DNA of 27,883 bases. Origin: a virus. Location of the stretch: positions 1 to 27,883 of the IMG/VR virus record IMGVR_UViG_3300037502_001542; one strand, given 5' to 3'. Positions 7,866 through 16,347 of this stretch are shown piece after piece. A model generated the notes under the pieces. The model was not told the DNA's origin and ran no database searches. It saw nothing but the letters and a program-made list of their open reading frames with translations. The number at the start of each line of letters is the position of its first letter. Position 1 is the stretch's first letter. Position numbers and translations under genes: made by a program.

Positions 7866-9644
7866 TTACTGAAGTACAAAGTCAAAAGATTCTGCCGATT
7901 CAATATCGCTTCTTTTTAAAACCAATAAACTTCTATTTGGAGTAGATATTATTAGTTTATGTAATTGGAATTCATCACCAGAAAGCATACCACTTTTTAG
8001 TTTAACTGACTTTTCCGCATCAAAATCTCTAAAAGAAGAAACTAATCTTTGAGCACTAGATACTTTTTTAAATATAAAAGATACTAATTTCCAATTTGTA
8101 TCATCTGAAAAAATAAGATCTTGAGCAACTTTTGGTAACTCTTTTACTAAATCTTTAGACATTATTACTTCAATTGGTTGATTTTGTGCAGATTGTGTAA
8201 CACTTACTAATACTTCTAGTATATTTGAATTGTTTCCAATAATTTGCAACCCTATTCCATATTCGCCAGAAGCATTAACTTGCTCTAATGTAATTTCCGA
8301 CCAATACAGTGCTCCATCTACTCCTGTAGGAGCATTTGTTGACGATGAAGTATGTGCTAATATACAAACCCAATATTTAGAAGAGTTAAATATCATTGCA
8401 CCCAAAGATACTGATGCACCTGAACTCCAGTTAGGTAGTATATAAAATCCTGCATTTGGAAATTCAGAATTTAAATTAATGTTTTCAGAAACTACAGAAT
8501 TTAATCCTCTTACTCTTAAACAATAACTTAATGTTCCAAACTCTCCTTCAAAAGTATTTCCAGAGATTGTAGATCCTACAACATCACAAGTTACTGCAGT
8601 ATTATAAGATATACCACCGCCAGTAAGACCGTTTACAATATTGTTTGTAAATGTAACTGGAGCGTTATTTCCTGGTTGAAATACAACAAGTTGTCTTGCT
8701 ACGTTAGGAATATTAAATTGAATATTAGTAAAAGTTACAGTTTGTGTTGTGCCTACTCCAGATAAAAGAGTTTTATTTAATGTTAAAATATTTCCGTTAA
8801 TAGCACTAACTGTAGTAGATGCTTGAACAAATCCTGTAACTGCTAAAATTGGAGATCCAACTTTAACATCCACTAAATATTCTGAAGAAGGAAGTTCTAT
8901 AGTAGTTTCGCTTAATATACTGCAAGAAAGAGCTAATGATGAAAAAGCATGAACTTGAGCAGGAAGAGCACCAACAAATGTTTGACCATTAATTGTACAT
9001 CCGCTTACTGTACCTCCACCTGGACCTGTATTATCACACATTATAGCAGAATCGCCTCTAGCTTCTACTTCACAATCTTGAACTAGATAATTAGCCGCTG
9101 CTGTAGCTCCTAATCCTGCTGCTCTAAAATAAATTGCACCTGAATCTATTGCAGCCCTAGTAACTAAAGCTTGAATAGCAGATACTTTAACATTTTTTAA
9201 AGAGTTTCCATTTCCTCTCCATCTAACTGCTGCATCTATTGATGCCATAGATACGGAAACATTTGTTCTAGCTGCAGTTGTTGCTGCAGAAATTGTAAAT
9301 GATGTAGCTCCTATAGAAACAATTCTAGTGTTAGTTGCTAATCCACTTGCCGAAACAATATGACCAGCTTTTAAACCTTCTGTACCGGCAGGGACAGAAA
9401 TTGTAGTTGCGCCAAGAGTCCATGTACAACCTGCTTTAGAAAAAGAAGATTGTTGTTCTCCAACAATAAAAGTTTGATCTTTTCCTGCTCCTTGAATAGT
9501 AATACCATCTTTATAAAAATCAATATTTTCATTAAACGTTCCTGCTTCTACTTGAATAATATCTCCAGATGAAGCTAAAGGAATTGCTCCTTGGATTGTT
9601 TTACTATTTCCACTTCCATCTTTTTTTACATATAATGTAGCCAT
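7866..9644 (-). CDS. Beta-helix tail spike / fibre with chitin-binding-like insert
   Basis: This 592-aa protein begins ATLYVKKDGSGNSKTIQGAI, followed by SSGDIIQVEAGTFNENIDF. That is the usual entry to a right-handed parallel beta-helix (pectin-lyase-like) of tailspikes, and N-rich stacked turns continue to about residue 390. Near residues 400-450 the spacing W-SSG-V-LG---Y-W-C-AHTSS--P---YW resembles a small carbohydrate-binding module of the CBM5/12 type. The C-terminus is a separate domain that may trimerise or bind ligand. No catalytic residues can be assigned. The start ATG has a clear GAGGAG site. It follows a hairpin (9703-9724) and closes the fibre block, so it is likely a receptor-binding protein or depolymerase. 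Confidence 0.83.
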   Translation of the reverse strand: MATLYVKKDGSGNSKTIQGAIPLASSGDIIQVEAGTFNENIDFYKDGITIQGAGKDQTFIVGEQQSSFSKAGCTWTLGATTISVPAGTEGLKAGHIVSASGLATNTRIVSIGATSFTISAATTAARTNVSVSMASIDAAVRWRGNGNSLKNVKVSAIQALVTRAAIDSGAIYFRAAGLGATAAANYLVQDCEVEARGDSAIMCDNTGPGGGTVSGCTINGQTFVGALPAQVHAFSSLALSCSILSETTIELPSSEYLVDVKVGSPILAVTGFVQASTTVSAINGNILTLNKTLLSGVGTTQTVTFTNIQFNIPNVARQLVVFQPGNNAPVTFTNNIVNGLTGGGISYNTAVTCDVVGSTISGNTFEGEFGTLSYCLRVRGLNSVVSENINLNSEFPNAGFYILPNWSSGASVSLGAMIFNSSKYWVCILAHTSSSTNAPTGVDGALYWSEITLEQVNASGEYGIGLQIIGNNSNILEVLVSVTQSAQNQPIEVIMSKDLVKELPKVAQDLIFSDDTNWKLVSFIFKKVSSAQRLVSSFRDFDAEKSVKLKSGMLSGDEFQLHKLIISTPNRSLLVLKRSDIESAESFDFVLQ

Positions 9645-9699
9645 TTTTTCTCCTCGACTGTGTGCGTTTCAGTCATTGTTTACCGCACATAAAAGGTAA
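9645..9699 (-). promoter_or_regulatory. Leader of the spike gene with small inverted repeats
   Basis: Between the hairpin at 9703-9724 and the spike ATG lie two overlapping short inverted repeats on the minus strand: GTGCG/CGCAC, and GACTG/CAGTC directly before the GAGGAG ribosome site. No copy of the TTAACAACTAC promoter is present. It may be a translational control element or an unrecognised promoter. Confidence 0.3.
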
Positions 9700-9702
9700 A
9701 GA

Positions 9703-9724
9703 AAGAAGGGGAGTTACCCTTCTT
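9703..9724 (-). terminator. Terminator-like hairpin
   Basis: An 8-bp perfect stem (AAGAAGGG / CCCTTCTT) has a 6-nt loop and is followed on the minus strand by TCTTTACCTTTT. It lies after the 27-codon ORF and before the spike gene. The loop sequence resembles that of the hairpin at 7828-7849. It could also act on plus-strand transcripts, because a T-rich run follows in that direction. Confidence 0.5.
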
Positions 9725-9738
9725 CCCTTTTTTAATTT

Positions 9739-9822
9739 TTAAAGTTCTGGTAAAACTTCTACAGATTTTTCTTTATCGTCACTCGCTACCGGTTTAATTT
9801 CTGGTTTTGGTAAATTTTGCAT
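9739..9822 (-). CDS. Very small ORF, 27 aa, unknown
   Basis: This ORF encodes MQNLPKPEIKPVASDDKEK and eight further residues. The start ATG has a strong AGGAG site 6 nt upstream and begins 12 nt after the fibre stop. The ORF ends just before a terminator-like hairpin. Lysine/proline composition and size give no functional clue. The ribosome site and exact fit between gene and hairpin support translation. Confidence 0.45.
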   Translation of the reverse strand: MQNLPKPEIKPVASDDKEKSVEVLPEL

Positions 9823-9834
9823 TTTATGCTCCTA

Positions 9835-11934
9835 TTATTTTGCGTAAGTAAAGTGAATAACATCTCCAAGCTCTAATGCTTCTGGAGAAGGGACTAACAT
9901 TGGTGCTAAGAAAGTAATTCTAGAAACTCCACCAACTACACTAACCGAATAATCAAACCCTTCAATCATAGCTACTCTTCCAACAAACATAACAATAGAA
10001 TTAGATTTTGCTTCAAAAGCTAAATCTACATATTCATTAGATAAAATAGTTGCATCTACGGTTTTAGTTTCTTTATTAAACGTAATTTGAGGTATAGCTG
10101 CAATGGCACTATCTAATTGACCTTTGTTAATAGCATCTGAAGAACTTATACCATTTGCAAGATTTTTAATTTGTTTAGACGATACATCGATCTCTCTACC
10201 ATCAAGTTGAATTTTACCTCTAATACCCGTACCTGTGGTTTCTGCTGTAGCAAGCACAATTTCACCACCATTTACGTTATTTTGTAATCCAGCTCCATCA
10301 GTATAGATACCAATAGATTTACCTGAAGAATCAGGAGCGTAACTTGAAGGATAAGAAATTAAAAATAAGTCAGTACCTGTTGATGCGTGAACATAACCGA
10401 AGTTCCAAGTCCATTGTTTACCCCAATCTCCCATATTGTGCGAGTTAGTAGTCTTAGGAACAATCATTTGAGTAGTCATGTCGTGATTGATTGTCGGATT
10501 AAGAGCTATTAAGTTAGCACTATTTGAAATATTTGGTAATTGTTTACCTTGAGATACAAGGTCTACGTCTGCATAAACTGAAGGACCGTTAAGAACTAAT
10601 TGCTCTGAATTAAAGTGTCTTAAAAAAGAAGCACTTCTTCTGTTAAAATCATTAACTGAAGCATTTTGAGTAATAGTTCCAGAACAATAACCGCCAGTAG
10701 CTACGAATATAGTAGCCATTCCGCTATTAGGATGTTGGTTTAAAATAACGTTTGCATAACATACGTTATTAGTAAAAACACCTACGTTAATACCAGATAT
10801 GGTCAAGTTACCAAAAATAATACAAGCGTTAAACTGAGCTTGAGCTATAGCGTTATTGTAACCATACATATTAACAGTTGAACCAAAAACAACTTCATTA
10901 AAATACAACTTACCTGCTGCCGATTGGACGGTATTCCAATTAAAATCTGCTGCAGAAAGAAGTGTTAAATTACCAAATCCAGATCTATGATCAAAAGAAG
11001 AGTTAGCAGTAAAGCTAGAACCCATTGATACAGCTCCAGTAATTCTTACTGCTTCTTTTTGACCTTCACCAACAACAAATACGTTAGCTTTTAAAGCAAT
11101 TGCTTCTGAATAGTTACCAGCAGCTACTTTTACTAAGTAACGCTTAGAAGGACTAGAATCAGAAATTGCATTCATTGCTGCAGAAATTGTCAAAAATGGA
11201 CTATGCTGCTTTCCAGAGTTAGTGTCAAGACCGTTTTTAGCAACATGGATTATTTGATCATATCCAAAAGCTTCTAATGAATCTAATCTAGTATCTAGAG
11301 CAGAATCTGCAGAAGCTCTATCTAGTATTTCTTGATCTATTCTTAATCCAAGAGCAATGTCTGCTGATGACCTAGCAGATGCTTCAGAACTAATTTGACC
11401 TTCTAAACTAGATACTGCAGAAGCTAATTCTGCATCTGTAGCAAAAGTGTTGTTTAAATTATTTATTTGGGTTTGTAATGCACTATCGCCTGCTTGTCTA
11501 TCTAAAATTTCTTGATCTAAATCAGATCTAATTTCTTGAGCATATCCATCTAAATTGTCTAAATCAGAACGAATTTCTTGAGCATATCCATCTAAATCAT
11601 CTACTTGAGATTGTAGATCTTGTTCTGCAAGTTGTGCTCTAGATATTTCTGCATCAACTTTATCATCTACTGCACCAATTTGACCAGAAACAGTACTAGC
11701 AAAATTAGCATCTCCACCTAATGCATCACTTAATTCTTTTAAAGTATCAAGTACTGCTGGAGCAGAGTTTACTAAATCTGCAATTTTTTGATCAGCATAA
11801 CTTTTTGCTGAAGACAATGTTGTAGAATCCCCCGATTGTCTGTCTAAAATTTCTTGAGATAAGTTTGTCTCAAGTGAGTCTACTTGCCCTACTAAAATAG
11901 GGTCAATAAACTTCTTTTTAATTTGTTGTGCCAT
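9835..11934 (-). CDS. Tail fibre with coiled-coil stalk and beta-helix domain
   Basis: The 699-aa product starts at the ATG at 11934 (MAQQIKKKFIDPIL), because GGAGG sits 5 nt upstream; an in-frame ATG at 11955 has no such site. Residues about 20-220 are a stalk of heptad-like repeats of the form QEILDRQ.GDS..., including a 14-residue tandem repeat GYAQEIRSDLDNLD. From about residue 228 (DQIIHVAKNGLDTNSGKQHSPF.TI..AMNAI) a pectin-lyase-like beta-helix begins. The tail contains ISSSDAINKGQLD, typical of fibre shafts, and ends with GFDYSV...ITFLAPM...GDVIHFTYAK, a small terminal domain. It should be a trimeric receptor-binding fibre. It lies 23 nt after the Mtd-N-like gene. Confidence 0.85.
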   Translation of the reverse strand: MAQQIKKKFIDPILVGQVDSLETNLSQEILDRQSGDSTTLSSAKSYADQKIADLVNSAPAVLDTLKELSDALGGDANFASTVSGQIGAVDDKVDAEISRAQLAEQDLQSQVDDLDGYAQEIRSDLDNLDGYAQEIRSDLDQEILDRQAGDSALQTQINNLNNTFATDAELASAVSSLEGQISSEASARSSADIALGLRIDQEILDRASADSALDTRLDSLEAFGYDQIIHVAKNGLDTNSGKQHSPFLTISAAMNAISDSSPSKRYLVKVAAGNYSEAIALKANVFVVGEGQKEAVRITGAVSMGSSFTANSSFDHRSGFGNLTLLSAADFNWNTVQSAAGKLYFNEVVFGSTVNMYGYNNAIAQAQFNACIIFGNLTISGINVGVFTNNVCYANVILNQHPNSGMATIFVATGGYCSGTITQNASVNDFNRRSASFLRHFNSEQLVLNGPSVYADVDLVSQGKQLPNISNSANLIALNPTINHDMTTQMIVPKTTNSHNMGDWGKQWTWNFGYVHASTGTDLFLISYPSSYAPDSSGKSIGIYTDGAGLQNNVNGGEIVLATAETTGTGIRGKIQLDGREIDVSSKQIKNLANGISSSDAINKGQLDSAIAAIPQITFNKETKTVDATILSNEYVDLAFEAKSNSIVMFVGRVAMIEGFDYSVSVVGGVSRITFLAPMLVPSPEALELGDVIHFTYAK
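11531..11597. repeat. 42-bp tandem repeat in the fibre stalk
   Basis: Two copies of a 25-bp string starting at 11531 and 11573 are spaced 42 bp apart, with similar sequence between them. The unit encodes 14 residues (two heptads), so copy number could change the stalk length without a frameshift. Confidence 0.7.
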
Positions 11935-11957
11935 TTTTCCTCCAAAAATATACACTA

Positions 11958-12341
11958 TTAGTAGTGTATAATTAATTTATCTGTATTATCTAATATTCCG
12001 TCTAATCCTAAAGAATCCCAACTTAAAATATTTCCTGTTATAATATAATCTACTCCTAATAATTGCTCTGGACCACCAACAGGAACTACTGTTATAGCTT
12101 CAGGAACTAATGGAGTAAAATTTAATGTTACAAATTTGTTTGTTATATCTAGAGTTGTTAATTCTATGATTTGTTTTGGTATAGAGCTTTGTACTCCTTG
12201 TCCTATAGGAAATCCTCCTACAGTTATACCATCACCGCCATAGAATATATTTTGATTTAAATCATATACTATTTCGCTACTATCTAAAGTTATAGCTTCT
12301 CTTTGTATGGTGGTTATTTTAGGAACTTTAAGAACTGCCAT
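11958..12341 (-). CDS. Small fibre-associated protein with Mtd-N-like domain
   Basis: The 127-aa product begins AVLKVPKITTIQREAITLDSSEIVYDLNQNIFYGGDG. This matches the pattern of the Mtd-N / major tropism determinant N-terminal domain (R-x-T-x-x-QR-x-x-L...EI-Y-D......Y-GGDG), which anchors fibres and tail tips. The second half (PEAITVVPVGGPEQLLGVDY, then LSWDSLGLDGILDNTDKLIIHY) is a small beta domain that recurs at the ends of phage structural proteins; a related ending closes the 699-aa fibre. It is probably a fibre connector or short fibre. The start ATG directly follows the stop of the 57-aa gene. No reverse transcriptase or variable repeat is seen, so there is no sign of a diversity-generating system. 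Confidence 0.75.
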   Translation of the reverse strand: MAVLKVPKITTIQREAITLDSSEIVYDLNQNIFYGGDGITVGGFPIGQGVQSSIPKQIIELTTLDITNKFVTLNFTPLVPEAITVVPVGGPEQLLGVDYIITGNILSWDSLGLDGILDNTDKLIIHY

Positions 12342-12515
12342 TTAAACCTCAAATATCCTAGATCCTTGATCAATAACGGATGAATCGTTAGATCTGTCCC
12401 CCATATCTATTGCTAAATCGCCTTCCTCAAAATCTATTGTTGCTCCATCTTTTATTAAATCAGGAGATTGTGTCCAAATTAAATCTTCTATTAAAGGATC
12501 AAATTTCCAAGGCAT
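12342..12515 (-). CDS. Small protein, 57 aa, unknown
   Basis: This ORF encodes MPWKFDPLIEDLIWTQSPDL and ends DQGSRIFEV. Its ATG overlaps the TAA of the 285-aa gene by one base (TAATG), and its TAA abuts the ATG of the Mtd-N-like gene. Such tight packing is strong evidence for translation. It is acidic and has no recognisable domain. It may be a small structural or adaptor peptide of the fibre complex. Confidence 0.75.
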   Translation of the reverse strand: MPWKFDPLIEDLIWTQSPDLIKDGATIDFEEGDLAIDMGDRSNDSSVIDQGSRIFEV

Positions 12516-13372
12516 TAGACCCTCGTTCTTTCTACGTTTAAAATAATTCTTTTAGTAGAGTCTTGATATGTTACTAACATAGTCTGTACTAAATTCCCAT
12601 TTAATTTGTAGCTATATAATTCACTACTTTCACTTGGAAATGTTGTTTGTATTTCGTCCCAAATAACTGCAGTATCTAGTGTTTGGTTTTTCTCAAAAGA
12701 TCCTTTAAATATATCATAATAATAATTTTTTAATACCTGACCTTCAAATAAAGGATCAGAGCCTAAATACTTAATATCTACAGTTTTAACTAAGCTACTT
12801 GTACCCTGTTCATTAACTATTGTAAACCCTGAATTAAAATCTATCGAGTCTGTTGTCTCTCCAGTTTTATTTGCAGTTATTACAATTAATGCTCCACTTA
12901 CATTTGCAGTAAAATATTCTTTAAATTGATTAGAATTTAACATTAAACTTGTTGCTAAAGAAATTACTTGAGCATTATCGTTAGAATTTATACTGACCTT
13001 AATACCTGTTCCATCAGTAACTAAAGGATCAGCTCCTAAACCATCTACATCATACCAAACGTAGAATTTTTTAGAACTTCTTCCTTCATAGATTAAAAAA
13101 TATTTATTATTTAAACTTCCAGATATATCGGAAATAGTAGTGACTCTAGTTATTTGAGGTAATAAACCTACGTAATATTTTACTTGAGTAGGCAGATTTC
13201 CACTATAAGTAGCAGTTAAATAATCATAACTTTGCTTTACTATAGTAAGAGCATCTCTAGTTCTTAAGTAATGTCCAGGATACGAGTGCACATCTCTGAG
13301 CACCGCACCTGGATCTAATTGACTTAAACTTTCGATGTCTTCAATCCGATTATTATTCTTGTTCGATAACAT
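12515..13372 (-). CDS. Virion/tail structural protein, 285 aa, unknown
   Basis: The N-terminus (LDPGAVLRDVHSYPGHYLRT, then a helix) is unlike the rest. Residues about 75-185 hold a beta domain (KYFLIYEG...FYVWYDVDGLGADPLVTDGTGIKV...FTANVSGALIVITAN). The same pattern occurs twice in the nozzle protein, so it is probably a shared virion module. The C-terminus (YYYDIFKGSF...VIWDEIQTTFP...LVTYQDSTKRIILNVERTRV) is beta-rich. AGGA precedes the ATG. It lies between the free-standing endonuclease and the small fibre proteins. A structural role in the baseplate or fibre hub is inferred from composition and context. Confidence 0.78.
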   Translation of the reverse strand: MLSNKNNNRIEDIESLSQLDPGAVLRDVHSYPGHYLRTRDALTIVKQSYDYLTATYSGNLPTQVKYYVGLLPQITRVTTISDISGSLNNKYFLIYEGRSSKKFYVWYDVDGLGADPLVTDGTGIKVSINSNDNAQVISLATSLMLNSNQFKEYFTANVSGALIVITANKTGETTDSIDFNSGFTIVNEQGTSSLVKTVDIKYLGSDPLFEGQVLKNYYYDIFKGSFEKNQTLDTAVIWDEIQTTFPSESSELYSYKLNGNLVQTMLVTYQDSTKRIILNVERTRV

Positions 13373-13394
13373 TCAAAATCCTATGAATGGTTTA

Positions 13395-14168
13395 TTATTC
13401 TAAATATTTCCAACGCTTACCCATACTAGTTGTTCCTTGTCGAGCAGCTTTGTGTATATTACCTTTACTATATTTTTGTTTTGCTTCAGAAACTGAGTTA
13501 AATACTTCTCCAGTTTCTATACACATTACTTTTTTAGCAGCAAAATGATCTCCACCAACTCCAGCATGTGTATTCCCTAAGTGGTTTAATCCTATTTTTT
13601 TCTTATGCTCGTCAGACAATTTTTTACCATAATTCGGACCTTTTCCGTAACTATGATGAGAACTTCCAACATATTTCCCTATTCTATTTAGTCTAGCTTG
13701 TTGTTTTTGTTCTTCGGTTAATGTTGACCAAAGATTAGAACCTTTTCTTATTTTTCTTAATCTTTGTCCATTTTCTAAAGCTACTTTTTTCATTTTTTCT
13801 CTAAACTCTTTGTTTTCCCAAAGTTTCTTAGTTCTTTCAGAACTTACTTTCCTACTTCTTTCAGTAGCTTTGCTTACCAATCCTCCAGAAGCAAGATTAT
13901 ATCCTACTTCTGGATTCGTAGAGTTAAAGAATTTAATTAACATAATCTCAGTATTATTTAAACTTTCTAAGTCAAAACAATATGCTAGTTCTTCGAATAT
14001 AAAATTATCAAACCCATATTTTCTTATAGCGTTATATAAATGAACATTTTTATATCTAGAAGATTTAGAAGAGGCTTTATGACCTCTTCTTCTTACTGCC
14101 AAAGTGTTGGTAGTTATCCCAATATAAATCTTTCCATTAATGGAGTTTGTAATCCTATATACTATCAT
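13395..14168 (-). CDS. Free-standing GIY-YIG homing endonuclease (NUMOD3 + NUMOD1)
   Basis: The 257-aa protein makes site-specific cuts in DNA. Residues 1-90 form the GIY-YIG nuclease: VYRITNSINGKIYIGITTNTLAVRRRGHK, then YNAIRKYGFDNF, and a Glu in LNNTEIMLIKFFNS, where the catalytic Glu of the family is expected. Residues about 110-200 contain NUMOD3-type DNA-binding repeats (LTEEQKQQARLNRIGKY; LSDEHKKKIGLNHLGN). Residues about 210-257 are a NUMOD1-type helix-turn-helix (KVMCIETGEVFNSVSEAKQKY...IHKAARQGTTSMGKRWKYL). I start it at 14168, one base after the fibre stop. The open frame continues upstream to 14426, but that part overlaps the fibre gene in another frame and is not family-like. No intron core surrounds it, so it is free-standing. 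Confidence 0.9.
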   Translation of the reverse strand: MIVYRITNSINGKIYIGITTNTLAVRRRGHKASSKSSRYKNVHLYNAIRKYGFDNFIFEELAYCFDLESLNNTEIMLIKFFNSTNPEVGYNLASGGLVSKATERSRKVSSERTKKLWENKEFREKMKKVALENGQRLRKIRKGSNLWSTLTEEQKQQARLNRIGKYVGSSHHSYGKGPNYGKKLSDEHKKKIGLNHLGNTHAGVGGDHFAAKKVMCIETGEVFNSVSEAKQKYSKGNIHKAARQGTTSMGKRWKYLE

Positions 14169-14169
14169 A

Positions 14170-15948
14170 CTATACCGAAGTAGTTCTTGCCCTGAAGCGA
14201 ATAGTCCCACTAACGAACCCTGGGTACGATTGTGAAATATACTGGATAGCCCCACTGTTAGTAATACTGAAAACAATTCCACTATCGTCGCCAACAGATT
14301 CTTGAGACATATCCCAAGACGCACCTTTTTGTATTCCATAAAGAGAATAAGTTTCGAATAAATCAGCAGTAGCATCGATTTCAACTGTAGCAAGTACTTC
14401 AAATCCTCTAACTGTAGCATTGGCAAAAGCTAATCCTGTTACGTTTGCAGGAATTGCTTGATTATTAGATAAAGAAAAACTTGTTTCAGCAATATCACCA
14501 GCAGAACCTGCACCAGCAAGATCTACGATAGATTGTACAGATACTCTCTTAAGAGCATTACTATCAGAAGCATCAGCAACAAGTACTTGATCTCCAAGAG
14601 CAGCACTTACTGAAGAAGCATTCATTGGATCTATTACTAAACTTCTAGAAGCAGTAATATTTCCACCGCCACTTAGACCTGAGTTAGCATTAGTGTTAAT
14701 GTTTACTGAAGAGTGGTCGATGTGTTCATTAGCAACAAAGTTTTGTAATGAATCGTGATCTACACCAGCAGGTAATACTGCAGCAGTAATAGAAGGAGTA
14801 CCATCATTATATGTAAAGTCAATTGAAGCAGAATCTACTAAAATAGTACCAACTGCATCTTGAGCTCTTTCATCTGTAAAAAATAATTTAGAAGAACCTT
14901 CTGTAATATCATCAGAATCATCTACTACTTTGTCGAATACATCAGATCCTATAGAGATTTGTAAATCTTCATTTCCGCCATCGTTTAATGTAGATATTGC
15001 AATTTTACCAGAAGCTCCAACTATTTTTTCTTCTAAATATCCAGCAGTAGTGTCGTTTGCAGATACTTTTACATTGTAAGTAGCTCCGCCTCCGCCTTCA
15101 AGACTCATTAATCTATTACCAACTTCATCTAAAGTAGCTTCGATAGAAGAACCATCAGCTACTGTCCAATCGGTTGGATCTGTTTGAGTATAATTAATAT
15201 CTCCAGCATCTAATACAACTACTCCAACTTTGCTATTAACAGAATTTACTTCACTTGGAGAAATTTCAGTGTAAACAGTTCCTGACCATCTATATGTTTT
15301 TCCAGTATCTATTGCAACATATATTTTACCAGTTTCACCACTTACTGGAAAAGCCGCTAAGTTTGCATATTCTAAAACATCATCAACATAACTAGGCAAC
15401 TGACTAGATGGAACTTTTCCTGCTTCATCTAATGATGCATATCCATTAGCTAGACCTTTTTCTGATGTACTTTGTTTTGTATCTAATTGAGACTTATTAA
15501 CTGCGTCTCCAGCATCAGTACCATTTGCTAGACTTGTTAATTTAAAAGAACCCATTGACTGATTTGCAGTAAAAGCAACTGATCCATCTTTTTTAATTAC
15601 TGCACTGTCTAATGCTCTTGTATCAATATCAGATTGTAACTCGTTTAATGCGGCTTGAACATCTGTAGCAGCTAGGTTACCAGCAGGTACATTTGAAATT
15701 GCAGAAGCATCATGAGCATCTGAACTATCGTTAATGTGATTACTTAAATCTGTTGAACTAGCTTTATCATTCAATTGTGTTTGAATTGAACTAGATACTC
15801 CAGATAAATAACCTAATTCAGTATCTGTTACTGAAGAAGATTGTAATTCCTTATTAGCATCTAAGTAAGGAACTCTACTTGCTGTTTCTGCTGAAAGTCT
15901 TAATCCACTTTCCGCAATTACTAGATCTTTAAACTTTTTGTTAGCCAT
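14170..15948 (-). CDS. Tail fibre protein, 592 aa
   Basis: The N-terminus (MANKKFKDLVIAESGLRLS) is followed by shaft motifs common in phage fibres: TELGYLSGVSSSIQTQL near residue 43, LAATDVQAALNELQSDI near 93, and FKLTSLANGTDAGDAVNKSQLD near 134. A middle domain with GKIYVAIDTGKTYRW follows at about 207-221. The C-terminal 100 residues form a beta domain with FSLSNNQAIPANVTGLAF, ending SGTIRFRARTTSV. The protein should be a long trimeric fibre. It has an AGGAG-type site before the ATG, 12 nt after the preceding small gene. A homing endonuclease gene follows its stop by one base. Receptor specificity cannot be inferred. Confidence 0.85.
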   Translation of the reverse strand: MANKKFKDLVIAESGLRLSAETASRVPYLDANKELQSSSVTDTELGYLSGVSSSIQTQLNDKASSTDLSNHINDSSDAHDASAISNVPAGNLAATDVQAALNELQSDIDTRALDSAVIKKDGSVAFTANQSMGSFKLTSLANGTDAGDAVNKSQLDTKQSTSEKGLANGYASLDEAGKVPSSQLPSYVDDVLEYANLAAFPVSGETGKIYVAIDTGKTYRWSGTVYTEISPSEVNSVNSKVGVVVLDAGDINYTQTDPTDWTVADGSSIEATLDEVGNRLMSLEGGGGATYNVKVSANDTTAGYLEEKIVGASGKIAISTLNDGGNEDLQISIGSDVFDKVVDDSDDITEGSSKLFFTDERAQDAVGTILVDSASIDFTYNDGTPSITAAVLPAGVDHDSLQNFVANEHIDHSSVNINTNANSGLSGGGNITASRSLVIDPMNASSVSAALGDQVLVADASDSNALKRVSVQSIVDLAGAGSAGDIAETSFSLSNNQAIPANVTGLAFANATVRGFEVLATVEIDATADLFETYSLYGIQKGASWDMSQESVGDDSGIVFSITNSGAIQYISQSYPGFVSGTIRFRARTTSV

Positions 15949-15960
15949 TTTATTCTCCTA

Positions 15961-16347
15961 TTATTTTATTATTACTCTTCCAGCAAAGCGCGTGTCTGGA
16001 GAAGATGTTACTATTAATTTAATGTCGCCTGATCCATTTATTTCAATACCTGCACCTACTTCTTCGTAAGTACCTGCGTTGTTTTCATATACCTGTATCA
16101 TAGGAGTTAATCCTCTACTATGAGTTACTTCAGGAATGGATAGTTCATATTTATCTACATTTAATATCCATGATCCTATTAAGAAGTTACCAATATATGC
16201 AGCACCAACGGATACTGCCAATTCATCTATGGCATCTTGTACGTTAGTAGCTGTAAGTCCTGATCCACTGTTATCGTAGTTTAAATCAACGGCATCAGAA
16301 GCTCCTCCGCCAGAGTTGATTACCACTCGGGAATACGTATTGCTCAT
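15961..16347 (-). CDS. Small fibre-like protein, 128 aa
   Basis: The sequence has a Gly/Ser start (VVINSGGGASDAVDL), then YDNSGSGLTATNVQDAIDEL, a motif also found in the shafts of the 1048-aa and 592-aa fibres here, and a C-terminal beta domain ending FAGRVIIK. It is probably a short fibre or an adaptor that joins a fibre through the shared motif. Its ATG overlaps the TAA of the 117-aa gene by one base (TAATG). No enzymatic motif is visible. Confidence 0.75.
   Translation of the reverse strand: MSNTYSRVVINSGGGASDAVDLNYDNSGSGLTATNVQDAIDELAVSVGAAYIGNFLIGSWILNVDKYELSIPEVTHSRGLTPMIQVYENNAGTYEEVGAGIEINGSGDIKLIVTSSPDTRFAGRVIIK

Noticed and set aside
11938-11972. Hairpin TACACTA/TAGTGTA at the end of the Mtd-N-like gene as a terminator
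   Set aside because: It is AT-rich, and only TTTTT inside the next ribosome site region follows. The next gene starts right behind, so termination here is not convincing.
14169-14426. N-terminal extension of the free-standing endonuclease to 14426
   Set aside because: It overlaps the fibre gene in another frame, and its product has no similarity to the family. The GIY-YIG domain starts right at the ATG at 14168.
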